DNA of 64,000 nt from CBDDKU01 sp965230375 (lineage in GTDB: Bacteria > Bacteroidota > Bacteroidia > Flavobacteriales_D > Cryomorphaceae), in the NCBI GenBank assembly GCA_965230375.1, contig CBDDKU010000007.1, positions 62,001 to 126,000 of the forward strand, in the 5' to 3' direction. The notes under the pieces were generated by a model, which was not told where the DNA came from, did no database searches, and saw only the letters and a program-made list of their open reading frames with translations. Position 1 is the stretch's first letter, and each line of letters opens with the position of its first letter. The translations under genes and the position numbers were made by a program. Below are positions 42,078 through 49,435 of the stretch, one piece after another.

Positions 42078-43772
42078 CTATAGCCCAAGTCTTTTATTAA
42101 CCTTTTCTACGAGTTCAAGCTCTTTTTGATTCGCTAATTCATCCAGATTTTGAGCTCTTTGCATAGTTTTCTGCACAAAGTCTTTGTCTTCAAATCCATC
42201 TAAGTTGACTTTGACATTCATGATTGCTCCTTTCACTGCGGCACGAGCGCACAATGCACCAACACCTGCATCGGTTACTGAATTCGGATTCCCCATTTCA
42301 ATCATCGCATCGAGCAATTCAAATACAGAGAATGATATTTCCGCTACAGACAAAGGCACTTCAGAAGCGTATTTGGTCGCATCAGCAATAGCCTTCGCTC
42401 TGATTTCCTTCTCTTCACTAGTGTCTTTTGGAAGTCCGTAGGCTTCCAGAATCTTCTGAAAAGATCTCGTATCTTCATCTACGGCTTCGAGCAGTTGATC
42501 TTTTAAACGCTGACCTTTTTCTGCCCAAACGGAAAACTCTTCCCATCGTTCATCCCAACCACGCTTGTGTGCACTAAGATTAGCAACCATTGTGCCAAGA
42601 GAAGCTGCTAATGCTCCGCAATAGGCAGAAACGCTACCACCACCGGGAGCAACCGATTCAGATGCTGTTTCGTCGGCGAATGAAGCTATCGTCATATTCG
42701 CTAAAGGGCTTCCACCGTCCAAATCGATCATGTACTCAATGATCTTTTTGTTCGGCTCAAATGGTGTCAGGTCATCCAGCCCAAGTGATTTAACGGCAAT
42801 TTTTACTTTTTCTGATTCAGATATTCCGAGTGAACGGTTCTGTTTTGTCAGGAAGTAGTCGGCAGCATCGAGCATGCATTGCAATGGTATGAGTCCGACC
42901 AATTCCGATCCGGTTACTCTAATTCCTCTTTCCAGAGCTTTCTTACACGCTTCGTCAAAAGCGATGTGTACTGGCGTTTGTCTAATGTCAGTCAAATTCA
43001 GAGAGAGCTGAGCAATACCATATTCTTCGATGTACCAACCTATTCCTTTTACAGCCTTTAAGCTACCGGGAATACGAACCGGCTCACCCTTTTCATCGTT
43101 CACTACCTTGCCCGTGAGGGGATTCCCTTCTCTTTTAACTCTTCCCGCCTCGCGAATATCAAAGGCAATGGCATTTGCCCTTCTAGGAGATGTCGTGTTA
43201 AGATTGATATTGTAGGCAATTAAAAAGTCTCGCACACCGATAGCAGTTGCCCCGGATTGTTTGACCGATCCTTCAAATTTGGCCGGTCCAAAATCAGGTG
43301 CCATTTCTGATGTGGCCAGTTTATCTAAACCTTCATACTCTCCTTTTCGGCAGTAGGCCAGGTTTTTTCGTTCTGGTTTAGTTGCAGCCGACTCATAAAA
43401 GTAACCAGGAATACCCAATTCATTCCCAACTCGTTTTCCTAAAGCATGCGCATACGGAATCAACTCATCTTGGGTAATTCCTGAAATGGGAACCAAAGGA
43501 CAAACGTCAGTTGCGCCCATTCGCGGGTGCTCTCCTTTTTGCCGACTCATGTCTATAAGCTCACTGGCTTTCTTTATAAGTCGAAATGCAGCTTCAACAA
43601 CAGGTTCTGGTTCACCGACAAAAGTGATAACAGTTCGATTTGTGCTTTTTCCAGGATCTATATCCAGCAATTTCACACCTTCTACGGTTTCGACCACACG
43701 CGTAATTGATTGAATTTTCTGGTTGTCAATTCCTTCAGAAATGTTGGGAACACATTCGATTAACTGTTTCAT
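42078..43772 (-). CDS. ftcD: Bifunctional formimidoyltransferase-cyclodeaminase
   Basis: This enzyme moves the formimino group from N-formimino-L-glutamate to tetrahydrofolate and then releases ammonia to give methenyl-THF, linking histidine breakdown to one-carbon metabolism. The 564 residues form a transferase half (~1-325; CVPNISEG near 7, GEHPRMGATDVCPL near 80) and a cyclodeaminase half (~365-560; SVAPGGGSVSAYCGALAASL). The full two-domain layout matches vertebrate FTCD, with no missing part. Its substrate is the product of HutI, encoded about 20 kb away at 21099-22355. hutH and hutU are not in the window. Confidence 0.95.
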   Translation of the reverse strand: MKQLIECVPNISEGIDNQKIQSITRVVETVEGVKLLDIDPGKSTNRTVITFVGEPEPVVEAAFRLIKKASELIDMSRQKGEHPRMGATDVCPLVPISGITQDELIPYAHALGKRVGNELGIPGYFYESAATKPERKNLAYCRKGEYEGLDKLATSEMAPDFGPAKFEGSVKQSGATAIGVRDFLIAYNINLNTTSPRRANAIAFDIREAGRVKREGNPLTGKVVNDEKGEPVRIPGSLKAVKGIGWYIEEYGIAQLSLNLTDIRQTPVHIAFDEACKKALERGIRVTGSELVGLIPLQCMLDAADYFLTKQNRSLGISESEKVKIAVKSLGLDDLTPFEPNKKIIEYMIDLDGGSPLANMTIASFADETASESVAPGGGSVSAYCGALAASLGTMVANLSAHKRGWDERWEEFSVWAEKGQRLKDQLLEAVDEDTRSFQKILEAYGLPKDTSEEKEIRAKAIADATKYASEVPLSVAEISFSVFELLDAMIEMGNPNSVTDAGVGALCARAAVKGAIMNVKVNLDGFEDKDFVQKTMQRAQNLDELANQKELELVEKVNKRLGL

Positions 43773-43857
43773 AATTCCATTTAGATTTTGAATTCTGAAA
43801 TTAGCAATTCATACTAACCAAAACCATCAAATTCCGGTGAATTTTTAAATGAATTTC

Positions 43858-43886
43858 TTGGTCAAGATGGCTTTTGTTTAGCTTTG
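43858..43886 (+). promoter_or_regulatory. Bacteroidota promoter TTG-N18-TAGCTTTG of surE
   Basis: TTG at 43858-43860 and TAGCTTTG at 43879-43886 match both elements with 18 bases between them. The surE ATG is only 9 bases past the box, so the untranslated leader would be a few bases. This also argues against the in-frame TTG at 43884 as the start. Confidence 0.65.
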
Positions 43887-43895
43887 CTTCATTCT

Positions 43896-44672
43896 ATGGA
43901 AAACAAAAAGAGACCACTCATTCTGGTTACAAACGATGACGGCATTTTTGCTGGTGGCATCAGATCTTTGGTAAAGGTAGCCCGTGAATTTGGTGATGTA
44001 ATAGTCGTAGCACCAGATTCACCACAGAGTGGAATGGGTCATGCTGTTACCCTTCACAATATTCTTCGGTCAAAAAAAGTTGATCCCTTTGATGGTATCC
44101 GAGCTTACGCTTGTTCGGGAACACCTGTAGATTGTGTCAAGTTAGCCCTTTTTCAGATTCTGAAAGGAAAGCCTGATTTATTGCTTTCAGGCATAAATCA
44201 TGGAGCCAATAACAGCATTAATGTCATTTACTCCGGTACCATGTCGGCCGCTGTAGAAGGCGCGATGGATGGTATTCCCTCAATAGGGTTTTCTCTTCTG
44301 GACCACAGTGCAGAAGCTGACTTTTCTGCTTCAGAAGAGATTTGTCGAAAAGTGATTGCAAATGCCATTGAGAATGGAATTCCCAATGATACGTGCTTGA
44401 ATGTCAATATTCCAAAGCTACCAGTTGAGCTTATAAAGGGGATCAAAGTGTGCAGGCAAGCACGCGCATCTTGGGAAGAAGAATTTGATGCCCGAAAAGA
44501 CCCTTCTGGCAAAGAGTATTACTGGGTAACGGGAGAGTTTGTGAACCACGATGAAGGAGAAGATACAGATGTATGGGCACTAGAAAACAACTATGTTTCG
44601 TTAGTACCTGTGCAGTACGATCTAACAGCTCACCATGCCATCGCGACGCTTAATAGCTGGAAATATGAATAA
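43896..44672 (+). CDS. surE: 5'/3'-nucleotidase SurE
   Basis: SurE is a cytosolic metal-dependent phosphatase that removes phosphate from nucleoside monophosphates. From the ATG at 43896 the protein has 258 residues, the family norm. The metal-binding NDDG (13-16) is seen, with APDSPQSGMGHAVT, SGINHGANN and the YSGTMSAAVEG loop. A longer frame from TTG at 43884 begins inside the promoter box and is rejected. The stop overlaps the start of a small membrane protein by 8 bp, and lpxB follows; a surE-lpxB neighbourhood is familiar in Bacteroidota. Confidence 0.95.
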   Translation: MENKKRPLILVTNDDGIFAGGIRSLVKVAREFGDVIVVAPDSPQSGMGHAVTLHNILRSKKVDPFDGIRAYACSGTPVDCVKLALFQILKGKPDLLLSGINHGANNSINVIYSGTMSAAVEGAMDGIPSIGFSLLDHSAEADFSASEEICRKVIANAIENGIPNDTCLNVNIPKLPVELIKGIKVCRQARASWEEEFDARKDPSGKEYYWVTGEFVNHDEGEDTDVWALENNYVSLVPVQYDLTAHHAIATLNSWKYE

Positions 44673-44973
44673 ACGAAAGGAAGATCGCCTTTCTACAGGG
44701 TTGATTATTGGACTTCTTGCTCCGATTGTCGGGTTTTTCATTTACGGGCTCTATTGGACTTGGAAATTTAATCGCAGTATGGAGTACTTTATAAATGACC
44801 TCTTTATTGGCACGCCGGCTTTTAGATCATCTATTTTGGCTTTGAGCTTGATCGCCAACTTGGTACCATTCTTTATTTTCTTGAGAAAGGACCGATTCCA
44901 AACGGCCCGAGGAATCTTAATCGCTGTGTTTATTTACGTCCCATTTGTGGTATATTTTTGGATTAACTCATGA
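44665..44973 (+). CDS. Small membrane protein between surE and lpxB
   Basis: I do not recognise a named family. The chosen ATG at 44665 gives 102 residues starting MNKRKEDRLSTG, with three hydrophobic segments (about 12-33, 48-68 and 80-100), the first after a basic N-terminus. An in-frame start at 44635 would lie further inside surE and is less likely. The gene overlaps surE by 8 bp and lpxB by 4 bp (ATGA), so all three are probably translated in a coupled series. The fixed place before lpxB hints at an envelope or lipid A-linked role, but that is inference only. Confidence 0.75.
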   Translation: MNKRKEDRLSTGLIIGLLAPIVGFFIYGLYWTWKFNRSMEYFINDLFIGTPAFRSSILALSLIANLVPFFIFLRKDRFQTARGILIAVFIYVPFVVYFWINS

Positions 44974-46100
44974 AGTACTACATCATAGCTGGAGAAGCTT
45001 CTGGGGATTTGCACGGAAGCAACCTCGTCAAGCAAATCATGAAGAAAGACTCCAGTGCCAACATCCGAGGTTGGGGCGGAGACTTGATGGAGTCCCAAGG
45101 TGCTGAAGTTGTGAAGCACTATCGCGATTTAGCTTTTATGGGCTTTACTGAGGTTATTATGAATCTCCGTACGATTCTGAAGAACTTCGACATCTGCAAA
45201 AAGGACATTGAAGGGTTTGAGCCAGATGTACTTATTCTAATCGATTACCCCGGTTTCAACCTTCGAATGGCGAAATATGCCCACGAAAGAGGACTCAAAG
45301 TCTTTTATTACATATCGCCACAAGTTTGGGCCTGGAAGAAAAATCGGGTGAAGCAGATTAAGGCTTATGTCGATGAGATGTATGTAATCCTCCCATTCGA
45401 GAAGGAGTTTTTCAAGAAGTTCGACGTGGATGTACACTTTGTTGGTCATCCATTGATCGATGCGGTCACTAGCTTTAAAAAGGAAGAGACAAACCGCGCT
45501 AAGTTTCTTCGTGAAAATCAACTATCAGAAAAGCCTATTATAGCTCTTCTCCCAGGAAGCCGAAAGCAAGAAATTAAGGCTATGCTTCCACTTATGTTGA
45601 AGGTGGCTCGAAAGATGGACGGATATCAAATCGTGATTGCCGGTGCTCCATCGCAAGATGAATCATTTTATCGTTCGATGATAGAAAGAGAAGAGACGAG
45701 AATTATTTTTGCTCAGACTTATCATATTCTATCTCATAGCCATTCGGCTATGGTCACAAGCGGGACTGCAACACTAGAGACAGGAATATTTAAAGTGCCT
45801 CAAGTAGTTTGTTATCGGGGAGGGCTGGTTTCTTATCTCATTGCGCGGGCCCTTGTGAAAATCAAGTATATCTCACTCGTCAATCTTATAATGGATCGCG
45901 AAATAGTCAAGGAGCTGATACAAGGTGAATTGACCGAGAAGAATCTGGAGAATGAATTGAGAAGAATTTCAGAACCTGGATCTTATCGTTCTGAGATGGA
46001 AGCAAATTATATCAAACTCTATGAAAAGCTCGGTGGAGAAGGTGCTTCGGAGCGTGTTGCAGACCTCATGTTAAAAACTTTGGGAGTCACATCTCAATAA
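44970..46100 (+). CDS. lpxB: Lipid-A-disaccharide synthase
   Basis: LpxB joins UDP-2,3-diacylglucosamine and lipid X to form lipid A disaccharide at the inner face of the cytoplasmic membrane. The 376-residue GT19 protein shows GEASGDLHG at 8-16, DYPGFNLRMAKYA near 93, YYISPQVWAWKKNR near 114, LLPGSRKQEI near 190 and SGTATLE near 266. It indicates that the organism makes LPS. The start overlaps the small membrane protein gene by ATGA. The SpoIID gene follows after 28 bases with its own candidate box. Confidence 0.96.
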   Translation: MKYYIIAGEASGDLHGSNLVKQIMKKDSSANIRGWGGDLMESQGAEVVKHYRDLAFMGFTEVIMNLRTILKNFDICKKDIEGFEPDVLILIDYPGFNLRMAKYAHERGLKVFYYISPQVWAWKKNRVKQIKAYVDEMYVILPFEKEFFKKFDVDVHFVGHPLIDAVTSFKKEETNRAKFLRENQLSEKPIIALLPGSRKQEIKAMLPLMLKVARKMDGYQIVIAGAPSQDESFYRSMIEREETRIIFAQTYHILSHSHSAMVTSGTATLETGIFKVPQVVCYRGGLVSYLIARALVKIKYISLVNLIMDREIVKELIQGELTEKNLENELRRISEPGSYRSEMEANYIKLYEKLGGEGASERVADLMLKTLGVTSQ

Positions 46101-46115
46101 GTTCGTCATCCCGTC

Positions 46116-46123
46116 TATTTTCG
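46116..46123 (+). promoter_or_regulatory. Near-consensus -7 box (TATTTTCG) of the SpoIID gene
   Basis: TATTTTCG ends 5 bases before the ATG at 46129 and differs from TAnnTTTG at one base. The same octamer precedes the DUF4105 gene at almost the same distance. Confidence 0.35.
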
Positions 46124-46128
46124 CATCT

Positions 46129-47298
46129 ATGCGGATTAGTATTCTGGTGTTTGCTTTGTTCGTATCAACTCATTTTTTTGCTGCGAGCTATGAAGCCGTT
46201 AAGATTGGTATTCTTAAGCCCCACAAGCCTAGCTCTGTCCAAATTATTCCTGAAGTTGGTACTTATGCACTCGTTGTCGATGGGCATGTAAAAGCTAAGG
46301 TTCAAGCAGGGGAGCGGGTGACATTCATTTCTCGTGGGAATCTAGTGGAAGTGAGATTGCGAAGTGCGGTATTAGGTAAGTACAAATCGCCGCGACTCGA
46401 AGCCACAGAAGGAAACACCTACATGCGTCTATATGTGCTTCAACCGCGCAAGATGGAGCGGGTTTACGATGACAATTTATGGGTTAGTTCTTCTGCATCA
46501 GGTTTGAAGTTGATAAATCATGTTGACCTCGAGAAGTACGTCGCTGGGGTTGTTGAATCTGAGACGGGAAAAGGTCAAACTGAAGAATTCTATAAGGTAC
46601 AAGCCGTTATCTCGAGAACCTATGCTCTCAACAATTTGAGAAAGCACCTTTATGAGGGGTTCAACTTAAATGATCAGGTCGACTGTCAGGTCTACCATGG
46701 AAAAGGACGGTGGGAGCCACTCATTTTGGCAGCAGTTGAAGCTACTCGTGGCAAGGTGTTGGTCGATAGCGAAATGCAGATGATTACAGCTGCATATCAC
46801 AGTAATAGCGGTGGAGAGACGGTGAGTAGTGAATCGGTTTGGTCAGGTGCACTTCCGTATCTCAGGCCACGAATGGATGAGTTTTCTGTTGGTGGTGACC
46901 ACTATTTTTGGGAGAAATCGGTTTCCAAAGAAGCATGGCTGGGCTACTTAGCTGACAAATACAGTTTTGATGTTGGTGATAAGCTTCTAAAGACGATGGC
47001 GTTAAACTACGATCAACCCAATCGTCACATTTACTTCTTGGATCCAGGCTTTGAAATTCCGCTCAAAGAATTGAGGAAGGACTGGCAGTTGAAGTCCACC
47101 TATTTTGATATTGAACCGCTAGGTGTGGATTCTGTCAAGTTCGTGGGGCGTGGATTTGGTCATGGTATTGGCTTAAGCCAGGAAGGAGCTATGCGAATGA
47201 GCCGATTGGGCTTCTCTTATATCGACATCCTTCACTTCTACTACAATGATGTGCATGTCATTGAATTGCATGCCATCGAGTTTTTTCAGAGTGATTGA
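46129..47298 (+). CDS. SpoIID/LytB-domain secreted protein
   Basis: The 389-residue protein has a signal peptide (1-19, ending FFAAS) and a SpoIID domain. Motifs are the YVAGVVESE stretch near 142, QAVISRTYAL near 160, AYHSNSGGETVSS near 223, and the C-terminal GRGFGHGIGLSQEGA near 343-357. SpoIID in Bacillus is a lytic transglycosylase that cuts denuded peptidoglycan strands during engulfment. The homologue here cannot be for sporulation and probably trims cell wall in the periplasm. The catalytic Glu of the SpoIID family probably lies in VVESETG. It follows lpxB and converges on rplS. Confidence 0.9.
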   Translation: MRISILVFALFVSTHFFAASYEAVKIGILKPHKPSSVQIIPEVGTYALVVDGHVKAKVQAGERVTFISRGNLVEVRLRSAVLGKYKSPRLEATEGNTYMRLYVLQPRKMERVYDDNLWVSSSASGLKLINHVDLEKYVAGVVESETGKGQTEEFYKVQAVISRTYALNNLRKHLYEGFNLNDQVDCQVYHGKGRWEPLILAAVEATRGKVLVDSEMQMITAAYHSNSGGETVSSESVWSGALPYLRPRMDEFSVGGDHYFWEKSVSKEAWLGYLADKYSFDVGDKLLKTMALNYDQPNRHIYFLDPGFEIPLKELRKDWQLKSTYFDIEPLGVDSVKFVGRGFGHGIGLSQEGAMRMSRLGFSYIDILHFYYNDVHVIELHAIEFFQSD

Positions 47299-47334
47299 TC
47301 GCCAGTCATTCAGCTGCTATAGAAGGGTTAAGAT

Positions 47335-47367
47335 CAAAAAAAAGCCCTTGACAAATGTCAAAGGCTT
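47335..47367 (-). terminator. Terminator of rplS (minus strand)
   Basis: AAGCCCTTGACA at 47342-47353 pairs with TGTCAAAGGCTT at 47356-47367 with one mismatch or bulge. The A run at 47335-47343 reads as a T tract on the minus strand, just after the rplS stop. Confidence 0.85.
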
Positions 47368-47389
47368 CTTAATTACACTTAATGTACAA

Positions 47390-47749
47390 TTACTTCTTGC
47401 TAACGTATCTTTTCTCTTTGATACGAGCAGCTTTTCCTTTCAATGATCTCAAGTAGAAGATACGTGCTCTACGAACTTTACCAGACTTGTTGACTTCAAT
47501 CTTATCGATAAAAGGCGATTGTACTGGGATAATTCGCTCTACACCAATTCCGCTTGACATTTTACGGATTGTGAAGGTTTCAGTTGTTCCAGATCCACGA
47601 CGTTGGATGACAACCCCTTGGAATTGCTGGATACGCTCCTTGTTACCCTCTTTAATTTTATAGTGAACTGTAATCGTGTCTCCTGCTTGAAAATCAGGTC
47701 TTTCTACAGTTTCGTTCAATTGCTCTGTTATTTCTCTTAGAATATCCAT
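47390..47749 (-). CDS. rplS: 50S ribosomal protein L19
   Basis: L19 sits at the interface of the two ribosomal subunits. The 119-residue protein is the normal length. It shows FQAGDTITVHYKIKEG, QQFQGVVIQRRGSG, ERIIPVQSPFID and the basic RRARIFYLRSLKGKAARIKE end. A purine-rich AAGGAG lies 5 bases before the ATG, one of the few clear Shine-Dalgarno sequences in the window. It lies 85 bases after trmD on the same strand, a pairing conserved across bacteria (usually rpsP-rimM-trmD-rplS; the first two are not here). Confidence 0.97.
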   Translation of the reverse strand: MDILREITEQLNETVERPDFQAGDTITVHYKIKEGNKERIQQFQGVVIQRRGSGTTETFTIRKMSSGIGVERIIPVQSPFIDKIEVNKSGKVRRARIFYLRSLKGKAARIKEKRYVSKK

Positions 47750-47834
47750 GGCGCTCCTTATAGATGTGCTCTCAAATTTCGGGCTGCAATATTACGAAGA
47801 TTATATCACAAAACCCATATAGTTGATGATATAT

Positions 47835-48533
47835 TTATTCATCGTGATTTTGGTTAAACTTTTCCCACAAGTCTGGCCGCCTTATTCGCGTTCTTTCCAT
47901 GGCTTGTTCCATCCGCCAAGCCTCAATAGCTTTTAGATTACCAGAAGTCAGAATATCTGGAACTTTCCATCCATTTATCTCGGGAGGTCTGGTATAGACT
48001 GGTGGAGCCAATAAATCGTCTTGAAATGAGTCGGTAAGTGCTGAAGTTTCATCGTTCAAAACTCCAGGCACTAGCCTGATTACAGCATCAGCTACAACTG
48101 CAGCTGCTAATTCTCCACCGCTCAGGACATAGTCCCCAATAGAAATTTCCTTGGTGATAATATGTTCTCTGATTCGCTCATCAACGCCCTTATAATGACC
48201 GCAAAGAATAATGATGTTTTCCTTAAGAGAGAGTGAGTTAGCCATGGTTTGGTTAAAAGTCTCTCCATCTGGAGTCATGTAAATCAGCTCATCGTAGTTG
48301 CGCTCTTTCCTGAGGGTATCGATGCACCGCAGAATTGGCTCCACAGCCATTACCATTCCAGCTCCACCGCCATAGGCATAGTCATCTATTGTACGGCTCT
48401 TAGTCGTGCTGTAATCCCTTAAATCGTGAACCTGAACTTCAACGTGACCTTTGGTCTGTGCACGCTTTACTATACTGTCATTCAGAGGGCTGTGAAGTAA
48501 GCTTGGAAGCGCTGTGATAATGTCTATCCGCAT
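47835..48533 (-). CDS. trmD: tRNA (guanine37-N1)-methyltransferase
   Basis: TrmD methylates G37 next to the anticodon in tRNAs reading CNN and some other codons, preventing +1 frameshifts. The 232 residues contain DDYAYGGGAGMVM near 50-62, LCGHYKGVDERI near 110, and the knot segment SIGDYVLSGGELAAAV near 130-146. The C-terminal helical domain ends in WRMEQAMERTRIRRPDLWEK. It is a SPOUT-class enzyme, dimeric in the family. It heads the trmD-rplS pair and diverges from the TPR gene at 48638. Confidence 0.97.
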   Translation of the reverse strand: MRIDIITALPSLLHSPLNDSIVKRAQTKGHVEVQVHDLRDYSTTKSRTIDDYAYGGGAGMVMAVEPILRCIDTLRKERNYDELIYMTPDGETFNQTMANSLSLKENIIILCGHYKGVDERIREHIITKEISIGDYVLSGGELAAAVVADAVIRLVPGVLNDETSALTDSFQDDLLAPPVYTRPPEINGWKVPDILTSGNLKAIEAWRMEQAMERTRIRRPDLWEKFNQNHDE

Positions 48534-48600
48534 ATGCTGTCAATAAGCTGGGAGAAGTGCGAAAAAATGCCTTTTTTCGTGGTTCGCCATATTTAGGTAC

Positions 48601-48608
48601 TATATTTG
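48601..48608 (+). promoter_or_regulatory. -7 box (TATATTTG) of the TPR gene
   Basis: A perfect TAnnTTTG match lies 29 bases before the ATG at 48638. No TTG is visible at -33; a TTCG sits at about the right place. Confidence 0.5.
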
Positions 48609-48637
48609 GAAGACAAAGGTAAATCAAACCGTTCAAC

Positions 48638-49372
48638 ATGAAATTATTAATTAAAATCTCATTAGCAGCTGGTCTTGTACTAGCTTCAATTTATGCAAAA
48701 GCCCAGGAGGAAACTTTCGATGATCTTCGAATACTCTACATGGATGAAAAGTATGAGAAACTGATTAGTAAAGCAGAAAGATATGCAGATGATGACGATT
48801 TGCGTAAAAGCCCTGAGCCATATCTATATCTCTCAAAGGCTTACTTTGAAATCAGTCAGCTTGAAGAGTACAACGAAGATTACCCGCCAGAAAAAGCATT
48901 CCGTAACGCTTTGAAGTGGGCAGCGAAATACCGAAGAAAAGACCCGGAAGGGGCTTTGTTTGATGAAAATGATTTGTACTTCACCGAACTCAAAAAATCA
49001 GCAATTGCAGAAGCTGGTGGGCTGATGTCAGATCAAAAATATTCGAGAGCAAAGAGGTATTACGACTCAATTTGCGATTTCGACCCTGAAGATGCTGGTG
49101 CATGGATGATGCTCGGCTACTGCAAGGTGGAAATGAGAAACGTCAGAGAAGCTCAAATGGACTTCAAAGAAGCTGGAAAAGTTCTCCATACGAGAGACAT
49201 GACATCATTAAATAGTACGGAGCGCAAACTCTTGAGAGAGGGCGTATTGACCTATTCAGATTATTTGGTAGAACAAGGCATGAGAGATTCAGCTAAAACG
49301 ACGCTCGAACTTACCAAGCCAACCCTTGAAGGGGATGCCGAATTCATGATGTACTATAACAAATTGAACTAG
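48638..49372 (+). CDS. Exported TPR-like protein, function unknown
   Basis: The 244-residue protein has a signal peptide (1-22, ending YAKAQ) and is almost wholly helical. TPR-like pairs are visible near 50-100 (YLYLSKAYFEISQ) and 130-185 (KYSRAKRYYDSICDFDPED, then AWMMLGYCKVEMRN). I do not recognise a specific family. A periplasmic scaffold or assembly role is plausible for such proteins in Bacteroidota but is inference. The WG-repeat gene starts 63 bases downstream after a terminator-like hairpin. Confidence 0.78.
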   Translation: MKLLIKISLAAGLVLASIYAKAQEETFDDLRILYMDEKYEKLISKAERYADDDDLRKSPEPYLYLSKAYFEISQLEEYNEDYPPEKAFRNALKWAAKYRRKDPEGALFDENDLYFTELKKSAIAEAGGLMSDQKYSRAKRYYDSICDFDPEDAGAWMMLGYCKVEMRNVREAQMDFKEAGKVLHTRDMTSLNSTERKLLREGVLTYSDYLVEQGMRDSAKTTLELTKPTLEGDAEFMMYYNKLN

Positions 49373-49380
49373 TATATTTG
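49373..49380 (+). promoter_or_regulatory. Possible -7 box (TATATTTG) before the WG-repeat gene
   Basis: The perfect octamer starts on the base after the TPR gene stop and lies 55 bases before the ATG at 49436. The hairpin at 49394-49416 lies between it and the gene. Confidence 0.45.
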
Positions 49381-49393
49381 CATTCAAAATTCT

Positions 49394-49416
49394 AAGGAGC
49401 TTAGGCTCCTTTTTTT
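49394..49416 (+). terminator. Short intrinsic terminator or attenuator
   Basis: AAGGAGC pairs with GCTCCTT around TTAG and is followed by six to seven T residues. It ends the TPR transcript but sits downstream of a candidate promoter of the next gene, so it could also act as an attenuator. Confidence 0.7.
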
Positions 49417-49435
49417 GTGTCTCTTAGTTTAGTGT

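Noticed and set aside
46129..47298. SpoIID homologue as evidence of sporulation
   Set aside because: All other signs point to a Bacteroidota, where SpoIID/LytB-domain proteins occur without sporulation.
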